From Segetibacter sp. (GTDB taxonomy: Bacteria > Bacteroidota > Bacteroidia > Chitinophagales > Chitinophagaceae): a stretch of DNA of 64,000 nucleotides. Below are positions 9,361 to 18,544 of the stretch, piece by piece (the stretch's first letter is position 1; each line of letters begins with the position of its first letter). Where the stretch lies: positions 62,001 through 126,000 of the forward strand of contig NZ_JAOQAH010000028.1 in NCBI RefSeq assembly GCF_025963695.1. Reading direction: 5' to 3'. Position numbers and translations under genes: made by a program. Below the pieces are notes generated by a model, which saw only the letters and a list, made by a program, of their open reading frames with translations, was not told the DNA's origin and ran no database searches.

Positions 9361-9448
9361 ATTGTTGCACGTTAATCTTCATATTACCTCTCCATGTGTT
9401 ACTTCCGGAAATAAATTGAGAAAGACACATGCCAGTCCGAAAGTTTTG

Positions 9449-9964
9449 TTATTTGCCCGCCAGCCATTCAGCTACCTTAGGAAAAGCTATACAAAACCAT
9501 GCAGTGTATTTGTGGGGATAAGATTGAATAGTTGCCGAAAGCTCATCCATTTTTTTGTAACAATAATCTTTTACTTCAGAAGGATTAGGATTTATTTTAC
9601 CGGAGTAAATTCCTACATAAACATGATCAAATTCATGTTCAATTAAACCATTATCAAAAGCGGCATTATAATGAAAATCAAAAATTTTTGTAAGGGTTGT
9701 TGTAAAGCCTAGTTCTTCATGCAAGCGACGTAGAGCTGCAGCTTCAACATCTTCCCCCGGCCTTGGATGACTGCAACAGGCATTGGTCCAAAGACCACCA
9801 CTGTGATACTTTACAAGAGCCCTTTGCTGCAGCAACATTTCATTCCTTTCATTAAAAATAAAAACACTGAAAGCACGATGCAACGCACCTTTTCTATGCG
9901 CCTCCATCTTCTCCATACTTCCTACCTGCTCGTCTTGCTCGGTTACCAGAATCACTTCTTCCAT
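9449..9964 (-). CDS. idi: Isopentenyl-diphosphate delta-isomerase, type I
   Basis: Nudix-fold enzyme interconverting isopentenyl and dimethylallyl diphosphate, supplying the isoprenoid starter unit. The catalytic cysteine is in TNACCSHP and the catalytic glutamate in EHEFDHV; the Nudix-like helix is visible as EAAALRRLHEELGF. The 171 residues are normal for type I enzymes. It is the last gene of the carotenoid operon, 32 bp after crtB, so its expression should follow carotenoid control. Confidence 0.94.
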   Translation of the reverse strand: MEEVILVTEQDEQVGSMEKMEAHRKGALHRAFSVFIFNERNEMLLQQRALVKYHSGGLWTNACCSHPRPGEDVEAAALRRLHEELGFTTTLTKIFDFHYNAAFDNGLIEHEFDHVYVGIYSGKINPNPSEVKDYCYKKMDELSATIQSYPHKYTAWFCIAFPKVAEWLAGK

Positions 9965-9982
9965 GCCGTAAAAATAAGGGAA

Positions 9983-10003
9983 AGCTATAGCTATAGCTAT
10001 AGC
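9983..10003. repeat. AGCTAT hexamer tandem repeat between crtB and idi
   Basis: Three and a half units of AGCTAT. The repeat spans the crtB stop codon and runs into the idi leader. The unit is self-complementary over AGCT, so it can form local hairpins. Copy-number change here would alter crtB-idi spacing and possibly the crtB stop. Confidence 0.7.
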
Positions 10004-10833
10004 ATATTAAACTGAATACGCACACCTGCCTTCGCCAATATCATTGCTTTACTGTAGTTAGGGATTCTAATGCGTTCTTCCATTATTTGCTTTGCCTTTA
10101 CTTTTCTTATTTTATCAAATAAAGACATGTAATATTTATAAGCCACGTAAACTCCAAAACGTGCTTTTATGGGCAGTTTTACAATTCCTTTATAGGCCTC
10201 TTGAAAGTCGTTAAATATGTCTGCTTCTATTTGTTGCTTCTCGTATTCGTTGAAATTCAAAAAATTACAACCAGGAAAGTACATTCTTTCCAGTGTTTGT
10301 GTATCGGCTTTCAGATCTCTTAAGAAGTTAACTTTTTGAAATGCTGCACCCAGGCTTTGCGCATAGGGTTTTAGTGAATTGTACATTACTTTATCACCTT
10401 CACAAAAAACATATAAACACATGAGACCGACCACTTCGGCACTTCCATAAATGTATTCGTTATAAGTGGTGTTGTCGTATTCAAGCTTATACAAGTCCTG
10501 TTCCATGCTCCCGAAAAAAGCATCAATAAAGTGATTCGAAATTTTATACTTGTTTACCGTTTCCTGGAAACTTTGGAGGATAGGATTAAGACTAATGCCT
10601 CTTTCTATTGCATCGTACGTTTGAGACTTAAACTCTTCGAGCAAAAATTTCTGGTCATAATTATGAAAAGTATCTACTATTTCATCAGCAAAACGAACAA
10701 AACCATAAATGTTATAAATGGGAGTTCGTAAATCTTTATGCAATAACCTGATAGAAGACGCAAAAGAGGTGCTGTATTTCTCAGTTGTTATTTTACTGCA
10801 CATATGACCGACTTCATTAAATAAGTGCATCAT
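9997..10833 (-). CDS. crtB: Phytoene synthase (squalene/phytoene synthase family)
   Basis: Condenses two geranylgeranyl diphosphates to phytoene, the first committed carotenoid step. The two Asp-rich substrate-Mg motifs are present: RFADEIVD near residue 50 and NFLRDLKAD near residue 172. The length of 278 aa is normal. It lies 56 bp downstream of the phytoene desaturase, and idi follows. Squalene synthase is an alternative within the superfamily, but the adjacency to crtI argues for CrtB. Its stop codon lies inside a hexamer repeat. Confidence 0.92.
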   Translation of the reverse strand: MMHLFNEVGHMCSKITTEKYSTSFASSIRLLHKDLRTPIYNIYGFVRFADEIVDTFHNYDQKFLLEEFKSQTYDAIERGISLNPILQSFQETVNKYKISNHFIDAFFGSMEQDLYKLEYDNTTYNEYIYGSAEVVGLMCLYVFCEGDKVMYNSLKPYAQSLGAAFQKVNFLRDLKADTQTLERMYFPGCNFLNFNEYEKQQIEADIFNDFQEAYKGIVKLPIKARFGVYVAYKYYMSLFDKIRKVKAKQIMEERIRIPNYSKAMILAKAGVRIQFNML

Positions 10834-10889
10834 AACCTTTTAATTTTCCTGTTATTATTTAGTTCAAACATCTTTATTTAGATCGGCAT

Positions 10890-12365
10890 TTATTGCCAAT
10901 CTTTTACAACTTGTTTTGCCACAACCTCACCGCTTATCAAGCTTGGTGGAACCCCCGGCCCAGGTACAGTTAATTGCCCTGTGTAATATAAATTTTTAAC
11001 TTTTCTACTTCTAATAGAAGGCTTTAAAATTGCAGTTTGTTTTAAAGTGTTAGCGAGTCCGTAAGCGTTACCTTTAAATGAGTTGTAGTCACTTACAAAA
11101 TCGCTATAGGCATACGTTCTTTTATAAACAATATTCTCTGTTATACTCTGGCCGGTTTTACTCTCCAACCTTGCAACAATCTTTTTAAAATAATGTTCAC
11201 GAAGTTGTTCGTCATCGTTCTCTAATCCCGCCGCTACAGGCACTAGAAAAAATAAGTTTTCACAGCCTGAAGGAGCCAGAGACTCATCGGTAGCAGTTGT
11301 AATGCTTACGTAAAACAAAGGTTCGTCCGGCCATTCTTTTGTGGTATATATTTTTTCGGCATGATTCTTAAAAGGCGCGTCAAAAAAAAGCATGTGATGC
11401 TTTATATTTTCAAGTTTCTTATTTAGCCCTACGTAATATATTAAACAACTTGGAGCCATTACACGACTTTGCCAGTATTTCTCACTGTAGCCTCTGTACT
11501 CAGTTTCAAGCAGGCTAGTTTCTATGAAATGATAATCAGCGCTACCAATCACAACGTCAGCTTCGTAATCGCCGTCGGAAGTTATTACCCGACTCACGAT
11601 ACCGTTGTTAACCTTTAATTTAGTTACATTTTTTTGAAAGTTGAATATCACACCCAATTCTTTAGCAACTTCAAAAATGCCCTCCACTACGCTATACATG
11701 CCTCCTTTTGGAAACCACGTGCCTCCTATAATATCGGCATAGTTCATAAGGCTGTAAAGGGCTGGAGTATTTTCGGGTAAAGCACCTAAAAACAAAACCG
11801 GAAATTCCAACAGTTCTCTCAATCTTTCATCTTTAAAATAGCCTGCAACATGTTTTTTCATTGAGCCAAAGAGATCCAGTTTAAAAACACCTTTTATTAC
11901 ATCCCATTCTACAAATTCACCAAGAGATAATCCAGGTTTCAGAACTAACTTTTGGATACCTGTTTTGTATTTATATTCTGCCTCTTTTAAAAAAGCATCT
12001 AATTGAACACCAGCACCAAGCTCAAAGCTTTCAAAAAGTTTTTTTAAGTCAGAATAATTTGCAGGTATATCCACGCCACCACTCTGCCAATAAACTCTGT
12101 AAGAAGGATTTAACCTAATAAGTGTATAGTAGTCGGAGACTTGATGACCGAAATGATTAAAAAATCGTTCAAAAACATCCGGCATCCAATACCAACTCGG
12201 GCCCATATCAAAAGTGAAACCTTCAGCCTCCATTTTCCTAGCCCTTCCACCTGGTATTGAGTGTTTTTCTATTACGGTAACTTGCCAGCCTGCTTTCGCC
12301 ATAAAACATGCGGCCGATAAACCTGAAAAACCACTTCCAATAATTACCACTTTTTTTGCTGCCAT
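10890..12365 (-). CDS. crtI: Phytoene desaturase (CrtI type)
   Basis: FAD-dependent desaturase converting phytoene toward lycopene. The N-terminal Rossmann motif GSGFSGLSAACFMAKAGW is followed by GGRA (PGGRARKMEAEGFTFDMGPSW), typical of CrtI-type desaturases. The C-terminal FAD segment YYTGQLTVPGPGVPPSLISGE is also characteristic. The 491 residues fit the family. It starts 11 bp after the ECF sigma gene, so both belong to one transcript. The window holds no cyclase, hydroxylase or ketolase, so the final carotenoid cannot be read here. Confidence 0.94.
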   Translation of the reverse strand: MAAKKVVIIGSGFSGLSAACFMAKAGWQVTVIEKHSIPGGRARKMEAEGFTFDMGPSWYWMPDVFERFFNHFGHQVSDYYTLIRLNPSYRVYWQSGGVDIPANYSDLKKLFESFELGAGVQLDAFLKEAEYKYKTGIQKLVLKPGLSLGEFVEWDVIKGVFKLDLFGSMKKHVAGYFKDERLRELLEFPVLFLGALPENTPALYSLMNYADIIGGTWFPKGGMYSVVEGIFEVAKELGVIFNFQKNVTKLKVNNGIVSRVITSDGDYEADVVIGSADYHFIETSLLETEYRGYSEKYWQSRVMAPSCLIYYVGLNKKLENIKHHMLFFDAPFKNHAEKIYTTKEWPDEPLFYVSITTATDESLAPSGCENLFFLVPVAAGLENDDEQLREHYFKKIVARLESKTGQSITENIVYKRTYAYSDFVSDYNSFKGNAYGLANTLKQTAILKPSIRSRKVKNLYYTGQLTVPGPGVPPSLISGEVVAKQVVKDWQ

Positions 12366-12376
12366 TTATAAAAAAA

Positions 12377-12877
12377 TCAATATCGCTGGATTTGCGCTTT
12401 TAGAAGTTTTCGTGCGAAATGTATCCTGCTCTTTATTGTACCCAAAGGCTCTTTCAGCATTCCTGCAATTTCGTGATATTTAAAACCATCGAAATAAAGC
12501 ATGAAAGGCTTTTTAAAAATGTCGGGAAGCTCGTGAATGGACGATTGGATTTCTTTTAATTGTAAATTAGCTTCAGCGTTATTATGTGTGGTAGTTTGAT
12601 TATAATCTAACAGAAAATCATTTGGAGTACTATCTAATACAGTATTTTGTCTTGCCTTTTTGCGATAATTGTTTATAAAAACATTGCGCATTATTGTATA
12701 AAGCCATGCTTTAATATTAGTACCTACGTTATACTTCTCTTTGTTACACAATGCCCGAAATAAAGTTTCCTGGAAGAGATCTTTAGCGGTTTCATGATCG
12801 CGTGTAAGCGTTATAGCAAAAGGCCTTAAAAATTCAGCATTGGCCAGTAACATTTGGTTGAATTCAATTGTAGACAT
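12377..12877 (-). CDS. ECF-type sigma factor heading the carotenoid operon
   Basis: A 166-residue ECF sigma factor. Region 2 is seen as LTRDHETAKDLFQETLFRALCNKEKYNVGTNIKAWLYTIMRNVFINNYR and region 4 as MLYFDGFKYHEIAGMLKEPLGTIKSRIHFARKLL. It is the first gene of the operon, 11 bp before crtI, with no anti-sigma gene beside it. It may autoactivate the operon or pass a light signal from the upstream MerR-type regulator to other promoters. Its role is inferred from position; that it is a sigma factor is clear. Confidence 0.93.
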   Translation of the reverse strand: MSTIEFNQMLLANAEFLRPFAITLTRDHETAKDLFQETLFRALCNKEKYNVGTNIKAWLYTIMRNVFINNYRKKARQNTVLDSTPNDFLLDYNQTTTHNNAEANLQLKEIQSSIHELPDIFKKPFMLYFDGFKYHEIAGMLKEPLGTIKSRIHFARKLLKAQIQRY

Positions 12878-13192
12878 GTATTATTGTGTTTATACTTTCA
12901 CTTAATAAAATTAAACAATAACAAGTAAAATCACGAACGTTTTGTTTAAGTTTTTGTTTTTTTTATTAAACATAGCATGTTTTAGTAATTATGATTCCAT
13001 CGCACTATTAGATTAAATTAATAGTTTATAAAGTAACAAATTACTACAGAATTTTCCGGTAAAACAGGCGCATTTCAAGCAAGTTTCTGAACGGCACGCG
13101 CTATTTTAACGAATACTACTTTTATCTACGAATAAAAAACAAAGCGGATTTGGAAAGGGGAAAATATTGATGAGGAAAATTTGAACAACGAA
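12878..13192. promoter_or_regulatory. Regulatory spacer upstream of the carotenoid operon
   Basis: A 315-bp AT-rich spacer with no credible ORF. It must carry the promoter for the sigma-crtI-crtB-idi operon. ACGAACGTT at 12933-12941 is repeated exactly at 14105-14113, upstream of the MerR-type regulator gene, making it a candidate operator. No clean TAnnTTTG box was seen facing the sigma gene, which leaves room for an alternative-sigma promoter. Confidence 0.5.
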
Positions 13193-14065
13193 TTAGGAGA
13201 TGTATTCTTTTACTTCTTCAAGAGATTTTTTGAAGTAAAAATTGGGAGGGATATTCTTTTTGTAGGTTAACGTAAAAGGGCCTGATAGTAACACGGGAAT
13301 GTCGCCGATCTTTAAATGTAGCTGATGTAAGAATTTTTCAATGTTGAAGTTAGCAGCGAGGGATGTTAAGTGAGTATATAGGTAATCTGGTTTCTTGGCT
13401 TTAGCAATAAAATCTACATCCTGTAAGGGAACATCAGCACCTAGATAAAGGACTTTAACTCCCTTATTTTTAAGCAAATAATAAACATACAGCAGTCCAA
13501 GTTCGTGAAATTCACCCTCGGGCAGAAACAGCAACGCCACTTTTTCTGATTTGATCTGACTTACAGTTGTTTCAATGCCTACCAGTAATTTTTGCCGAAC
13601 AATATTTGTAACAAGGTGCTCCTGTGCAGAGTTGATGTTATTTGTAAGCCATAGAATTCCAATTTTTTCAAGAAAAGGAAACATTATTTCATTAATAATC
13701 TTTTCCAGGCCTTTTGCTTCAATCTGGTCGTTGAGCAGTTCTTCAAACAAATCCAAATGGAGGTCAATCATAAAACTGATTAACTGGTTTACGATCCACT
13801 CCTGTTGAGCGTACCGGTGAGAAAGAGAAACAAGTTTTTGATTAATCTCAGTAAAATCCATTTTATTGATATGCGAGATCTTAAATCCATACTTATTAAG
13901 AAGTGCAATATTTAAAATGGTCTTTAATTCTTCGTTACTATAATACCGGATGTTTGTACCAGTACGCTGAGGTTTTAAAAAGTCGTATCGCTGCTCCCAA
14001 ATACGAATAGTATGAGCTTTTACACCCGAAAGGTTTTCAACATCTTTTATAGTAAACGCATTCAT
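13193..14065 (-). CDS. MerR-family, B12-binding light-responsive repressor (CarH/LitR type)
   Basis: Predicted coenzyme-B12 photoreceptor and DNA-binding repressor. Residues 1-70 are a MerR winged helix (FTIKDVENLSGVKAHTIRIWEQRY). Residues about 85-170 form the helical cap domain with the CarH-specific Wx9EH motif (W139 to E149-H150). Residues about 174-290 are the cobalamin-binding Rossmann domain with ExHxxG (E185-F-H187-E-L-G190). In characterised CarH proteins these residues cap adenosylcobalamin and supply the lower-axial His, and light breaks the repressing tetramer. The position next to the crt operon supports light-induced carotenoid synthesis. Full motif conservation makes B12 use likely; light response is inferred. 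Confidence 0.88.
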   Translation of the reverse strand: MNAFTIKDVENLSGVKAHTIRIWEQRYDFLKPQRTGTNIRYYSNEELKTILNIALLNKYGFKISHINKMDFTEINQKLVSLSHRYAQQEWIVNQLISFMIDLHLDLFEELLNDQIEAKGLEKIINEIMFPFLEKIGILWLTNNINSAQEHLVTNIVRQKLLVGIETTVSQIKSEKVALLFLPEGEFHELGLLYVYYLLKNKGVKVLYLGADVPLQDVDFIAKAKKPDYLYTHLTSLAANFNIEKFLHQLHLKIGDIPVLLSGPFTLTYKKNIPPNFYFKKSLEEVKEYIS

Positions 14066-14104
14066 GTTATTGCAACAATAATATTTACAAATGGTTTAGA
14101 TCGA

Positions 14105-14113
14105 ACGAACGTT
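14105..14113. promoter_or_regulatory. Candidate operator ACGAACGTT upstream of the CarH-like gene
   Basis: The exact 9-mer ACGAACGTT lies 40 bp upstream of the regulator start. It recurs at 12933-12941, 56 bp upstream of the ECF sigma gene start. Both are in the same orientation relative to their genes. This is a weak candidate for a shared binding site. Confidence 0.3.
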
Positions 14114-14227
14114 ATAAAAGGCATTTCCCCTGTAAGCGAAAAAGTTTGCAGATGAAGAAGATTAGTAATTTGAATTATAAAATTAAGAATAGCGTGTGTA
14201 CTCTACGAAGTTGTAAGTCGGGATTGT

Positions 14228-15280
14228 TTACATTTTGTAGTAATCCTTGTACCAACTTACAAATTTTTTAATTCCATCTTTTACGACTGTTTCAGGTTTG
14301 TAACCCAAATTAGTGAAGAGGCCGCTTACATCGGCAAAAGTGGTTGTGACATCGCCGGGCTGTAATGGGAGATATTCTTTTTTAGCTTCGATCCCCAGCT
14401 CTTCTTCGATAGCTGTTATAAAGTCAAGCAGTTTGACGGGTTCGTTTTTTCCTATATTGTAAATTTGATAAGGAGCTTTAGAATTAGATGGTTCTGGCGC
14501 TTTACCACTCCAACTTACATTTCCCCCCGGAGGATTGTCAATAACACGCACTACACCTTCAACGATATCATCAATATAAGTGAAGTCTCTGGCCATGTTG
14601 CCATTATTAAATACTTTAATCGGGCTACCTTCTATAATAGATTTGGTGAAAATGTAATAAGCCATATCTGGTCTTCCCCAAGGGCCGTACACTGTAAAAA
14701 AACGTAAACCCGTGGTAGGAACATTAAAAAGATGACTGTAAACATGAGCCATCAATTCATTGCTCTTCTTGCTGGCCGCATACAGCGAAATAGGATGGTC
14801 TACATTATGAGCCGTTGAAAAAGGAACACATTCATTTAAACCATAAACGCTACTACTGCTGCCGTATACCAGGTGCTTGATTTTATGGTATCTACTTAAT
14901 TCAAGGATATTAGTGAAGCCGATAATGTTGCTGTCGATATAAGCCTGGGCATTTGTGAGGCTATAACGTACTCCTGCCTGCGCGGCAAGATTTACAACCA
15001 CATCAAATTGCTGCTGTTCAAATAATTTATCCAACGATGCTTTATCTTCCAACTTCACCTGGATAAAAGAACAAGTCGGTATAGTAGCACTTTGAATTAA
15101 TTCGTTAGGAGTAATTGAATTTCTATCAAAACCAAGTTCAGTAAGCCGGTCATACTTCAACTGAACGTCGTAATAGTCGTTAATACTGTCGGCTCCAACC
15201 ACAGTATCGCCCCGTGATGACAATCTTGCAGCCAAATGAAAACCTATAAATCCCGCCGCTCCCGTTACTAAAATTTTCAT
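14228..15280 (-). CDS. UDP-glucuronate 4-epimerase-like NAD-dependent epimerase
   Basis: Extended short-chain dehydrogenase likely interconverting UDP-glucuronate and UDP-galacturonate for polysaccharide synthesis. NAD motif TGAAGFIG at residues 6-13; catalytic YxxxK in [15 protein letters not shown]; the region [16 protein letters not shown] is typical of the GAE/LspL/CapI branch. Its 350 residues match. It is the last gene of the leftward exopolysaccharide locus. The exact substrate is inferred from similarity of this N-terminal pattern. Confidence 0.82.
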   Translation of the reverse strand: MKILVTGAAGFIGFHLAARLSSRGDTVVGADSINDYYDVQLKYDRLTELGFDRNSITPNELIQSATIPTCSFIQVKLEDKASLDKLFEQQQFDVVVNLAAQAGVRYSLTNAQAYIDSNIIGFTNILELSRYHKIKHLVYGSSSSVYGLNECVPFSTAHNVDHPISLYAASKKSNELMAHVYSHLFNVPTTGLRFFTVYGPWGRPDMAYYIFTKSIIEGSPIKVFNNGNMARDFTYIDDIVEGVVRVIDNPPGGNVSWSGKAPEPSNSKAPYQIYNIGKNEPVKLLDFITAIEEELGIEAKKEYLPLQPGDVTTTFADVSGLFTNLGYKPETVVKDGIKKFVSWYKDYYKM

Positions 15281-15320
15281 CAGAGTTTATTGTTTAGCTA
15301 CAGCATAATAACCGCCTCAG

Positions 15321-16553
15321 CTATTGCTGACTTTTTCTTTTTTCTCTTAGTAAGATCTGGTACAGCTTCTTTGTTATTTCAACTTCTTTTTGCTTCGAAA
15401 ATTTGGCTGATACAAACTTGTAACCTTCGTTGCCCATTTGCCAGCGCAGCGCTCCATTCTCAATGAGTAAACGCAGTTTTTTGGCAAATGTTGTTTCATC
15501 ATTGCTTTCGCTAAGAAAGCCTGTCTTTCCGTCAACCATGGTATCTATTACACCTCCAACATTTGTTGAGACTACAGGTCTTTTGAAGTATTGTGCTTCT
15601 ATTATTGATAACGGAGTTCCTTCGTTTAAAGAAGTTAGTACGATGATATCGAGTCCGTTCATTACCTCGTACATCTCGGTGAGCCATGAAGTGAAGACAA
15701 TTCTGTTTTCATTGGTGATCGAGCTTGTATTAAAAGAGATTTTTTTTAGTTGCAAATCTTTTTGTACCTGAACTTTTAAGTCTCCATCTCCGATAATGAA
15801 AAATGCGGTTGGATGAGCCGGCGGCGCAGTGATAAGATCTTGAACAACCTTATTAAAAAAAGAATGATTTTTCACCGCTACAATTCTTCCTACGATGCCA
15901 ACGGCAACATCATTAGGCTGCAATCCGTATCTATTTCTAAAACTATCGCGAAGGGTTACAGAGTCATTAAGTTCATCGAATGCAAAGCCAAGCGGAATAA
16001 TATTGATTTTGGCAGCAGGAAGTATTTTATATTTCTCTACTAATTCTTTTTTCTGAGCATCGCTTAATGCGACAGCACACGTTGTTATTTTCCCTATCAA
16101 CCTTTCAACCCGGGCTATGAAACGGGATATTGTTGTGGAAAAATAAGAATGAAAAAAGTGTCCGTGAAAAGTGTGAATGATAACGGGAACACCTGCTAAC
16201 CATGCTGACAGCCTACCAATAAAGCCAGACTTTGCCCCGTGAGTATGAACAATATCAGCTTTAAATTTGATAATGGTATATAGAACGCTAAGGAAGGCGA
16301 AGACATCAATCAAAGGGTTAATGCTACGTTTTAAATAGCTTATCTTCTTCAAGTGAAGACCGGGATATTTGTTGAGTAAAAAGAGCGGTTCTACTTCATC
16401 CTTTTCTTTTTGACCGTAGATAATAAGTATTTCAAAATCCTTTTGCAGGAAGTAGGCAAGGGGAAGCGTATCAACTGCCTGACCTCCGATTACAAAACGG
16501 TTGAGGATAATAAGGAGGCGCGGTTTGTTCAGACCATTGTTTTTAAGCGGCAC
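15321..16553 (-). CDS. Glycosyltransferase family 4
   Basis: GT-B fold retaining glycosyltransferase at the inner face of the cytoplasmic membrane. The N-terminal acceptor domain has the ADIVHTHGAKSGFIGRLSA segment and the HTFHGH block. The C-terminal nucleotide-sugar domain has GIVGRIVAVKNH and the EX7E motif in LNEGTPLSIIEAQYFKRPVVSTNVGG. It sits 40 bp upstream of the UDP-glucuronate epimerase gene in the exopolysaccharide locus. Donor and acceptor cannot be assigned. Confidence 0.88.
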   Translation of the reverse strand: MPLKNNGLNKPRLLIILNRFVIGGQAVDTLPLAYFLQKDFEILIIYGQKEKDEVEPLFLLNKYPGLHLKKISYLKRSINPLIDVFAFLSVLYTIIKFKADIVHTHGAKSGFIGRLSAWLAGVPVIIHTFHGHFFHSYFSTTISRFIARVERLIGKITTCAVALSDAQKKELVEKYKILPAAKINIIPLGFAFDELNDSVTLRDSFRNRYGLQPNDVAVGIVGRIVAVKNHSFFNKVVQDLITAPPAHPTAFFIIGDGDLKVQVQKDLQLKKISFNTSSITNENRIVFTSWLTEMYEVMNGLDIIVLTSLNEGTPLSIIEAQYFKRPVVSTNVGGVIDTMVDGKTGFLSESNDETTFAKKLRLLIENGALRWQMGNEGYKFVSAKFSKQKEVEITKKLYQILLREKRKSQQ

Positions 16554-16651
16554 TTACTCAAGTTTCTATTCTCTTTTCAAGCTCAGTTTATTAAAACGGC
16601 ACCTTTTACCGGGGCAAACATCAATAAGTAGTCGAAGCGAGGTAAATACCG

Positions 16652-17635
16652 TTACTTAATAAATTTTGTCACTTTTTCATTGACGATACTTTTTATTGTT
16701 ATTTCCAATCCTTTCTGCAAAGTAAAGGGTGGTTTGTAGCCCGTGGTATGAATAGTCGAAGATTCAAATTGTGTAGTCGCACAAAATTTTTTCACTCTAA
16801 CTGCACTGATTGGGTTCTTCTTTTTAACTATTCCTAATACAATATCCAGGCTTTTGGCAACAGAATAACCAATAAAATATGGGATTTTAAAGGGAATAGT
16901 TTTTGTTCCCAATGCCAACCCAGATTGTTCTACCAGTTCTTTTGTTGAAAGATCAGGCTTGTCTATGTAGTTGAAAAGATGAAATCCTTTAAAATTTAAA
17001 TTAATACAGTGAGCAATGAAGCCTGCAATATTTTCAACATATGCCATTGACTTTTTATTATTGCCATTACCGATCATTATAAACTTGCCGGAAGCTATCT
17101 GTTCGAGCAGGTTGTATACATTTCCCCGGTTGCCTGGACCAAACACAACAGTAGGTCTTAAAATAATCAGAGATTTTCCGTTCTGGTCATTGTCATACCA
17201 TCTTCTTAACACGCTCTCTGCCTCTAATTTACTTTTGCCGTAATGATTAAAGGGATCGGTAGCCGAAAACTCGTCGGGCTTGTGTTTGTTTAAGCCATAT
17301 ACTGCAACAGAGCTGGTAAAAATGATGTTATGAATATTTTTTTCTGTCATCACTTTCAGCACATTTTGCGTACCCTCTACGTTTACATCGTAGTACCGCG
17401 AAGTGGGAGAAACATCGTCTCTGTGTTCAGCAGCAAGCAAGACAATCAGATCGGTTTCGGCTGGTACGCTTTGGCAAAGCTTTTCATAGTTGGTAATATC
17501 ACACCCTACAGATGAAAGATCAGGATGTTTTAAACTACTAACCTTATCTATGTTTAACAAATGATGAGTAGGTGAAATCAGATCAATTAAATACCCACCA
17601 ATAAAACCAGACCCACCAATAATGCAAATATTCAT
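16652..17635 (-). CDS. NAD-dependent epimerase/dehydratase
   Basis: Extended SDR enzyme of 327 residues. Rossmann motif GGSGFIGGYL at residues 7-16; Ser-Tyr-Lys triad visible as TSSVAVYG and HYGKSKLEAE. It probably modifies a nucleotide sugar or a lipid-linked sugar intermediate of the locus; WbpP/Gne-like 4-epimerases and 4-keto reductases are equally possible. It lies between a methyltransferase and a GT4 gene on the same strand. Confidence 0.8.
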   Translation of the reverse strand: MNICIIGGSGFIGGYLIDLISPTHHLLNIDKVSSLKHPDLSSVGCDITNYEKLCQSVPAETDLIVLLAAEHRDDVSPTSRYYDVNVEGTQNVLKVMTEKNIHNIIFTSSVAVYGLNKHKPDEFSATDPFNHYGKSKLEAESVLRRWYDNDQNGKSLIILRPTVVFGPGNRGNVYNLLEQIASGKFIMIGNGNNKKSMAYVENIAGFIAHCINLNFKGFHLFNYIDKPDLSTKELVEQSGLALGTKTIPFKIPYFIGYSVAKSLDIVLGIVKKKNPISAVRVKKFCATTQFESSTIHTTGYKPPFTLQKGLEITIKSIVNEKVTKFIK

Positions 17636-17714
17636 TGTTCCGTTACAGATTTAATTAAAAGAATATAGAAAGGTAATAAAAGAGGGGCTAACAATAGCCC
17701 GCAGCGTGAATGCT

Positions 17715-18509
17715 TTAACTAGCAGGTATTTCCATTTTTTTTTGAGCCACAACTATATGGTCAGAAGTAAGTGTTTTATGTGCTATTATTTTTAATTCAA
17801 AATAATGGCAAATTTGCTCGAGAAGATTGAAGTCGAAAACATGTTGATGAAGGCATCTGTTGTGGAAATTATCCAATGAACGGTTTTTGAAATCATTATA
17901 CGAGCCCGCCAGTGGATCATATTTCAGGTCATGCAGCAGAAGTATTTCATCCAGGTGAGTTAGGTCGTCTTCTTTTATGTTGTTTTTAAAATCCTCAAGA
18001 AGATGATTAAAAGTGGTTACAGGTCTATTATGGTCGAAATTTGATTCTTTTCGCGGTAAAACCAAAACCACGGCTCCACCATCTTTTAATAAGTTAAGCC
18101 AATTAGAAATCGCCTTTAGGGGATTAGCAATATGTTCAAGATTATTGCACGATAATAAGAAGTCATATTGTTTCTTTGGGATTGATGCAACGTCTGCTCC
18201 CTCGCAAATATATTGGTAACCTAATTTGTCTTTAAAATATTTATAAGTCTTGCCTTCCCTAATATCAGTTTCCCATGCGGTGTTCGAGCTAAAATTGCAA
18301 CCATCCACACTGCGGGCCAAAGTATATATTGGAAATAATCCTTTATTAGTAAAAAAATGACTTGGACCTCCTATTTCGATACCGGCTTTATCCAAAAAAA
18401 AGCTTTTACTTCTACTGAAAGCGCTATTTGCCGCATTGAACAATTTGTCACTTAGCATTCCTATTCTAACTGTCGCATTTCGGCTTCGGACTGATAAAAA
18501 ATCTTTCAT
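17715..18509 (-). CDS. SAM-dependent methyltransferase, type 11-like
   Basis: A 264-residue protein with a methyltransferase core. An acidic loop KKQYDFLLSCNNLEHIANPLKAISNWLNLLKDGGAVVLVLP matches motifs II-III of class I methyltransferases (LEHI in place of LEHV). An N-terminal IGGPSHFF segment appears in WbbD/polysaccharide-locus methyltransferases. It likely methylates a sugar or an acceptor of the exopolysaccharide. Its start codon is only 35 bp from that of the divergent flippase gene. Confidence 0.72.
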   Translation of the reverse strand: MKDFLSVRSRNATVRIGMLSDKLFNAANSAFSRSKSFFLDKAGIEIGGPSHFFTNKGLFPIYTLARSVDGCNFSSNTAWETDIREGKTYKYFKDKLGYQYICEGADVASIPKKQYDFLLSCNNLEHIANPLKAISNWLNLLKDGGAVVLVLPRKESNFDHNRPVTTFNHLLEDFKNNIKEDDLTHLDEILLLHDLKYDPLAGSYNDFKNRSLDNFHNRCLHQHVFDFNLLEQICHYFELKIIAHKTLTSDHIVVAQKKMEIPAS

Positions 18510-18544
18510 TACTTTTATAAAAATTGAACGTTAACGAGCTCTTG

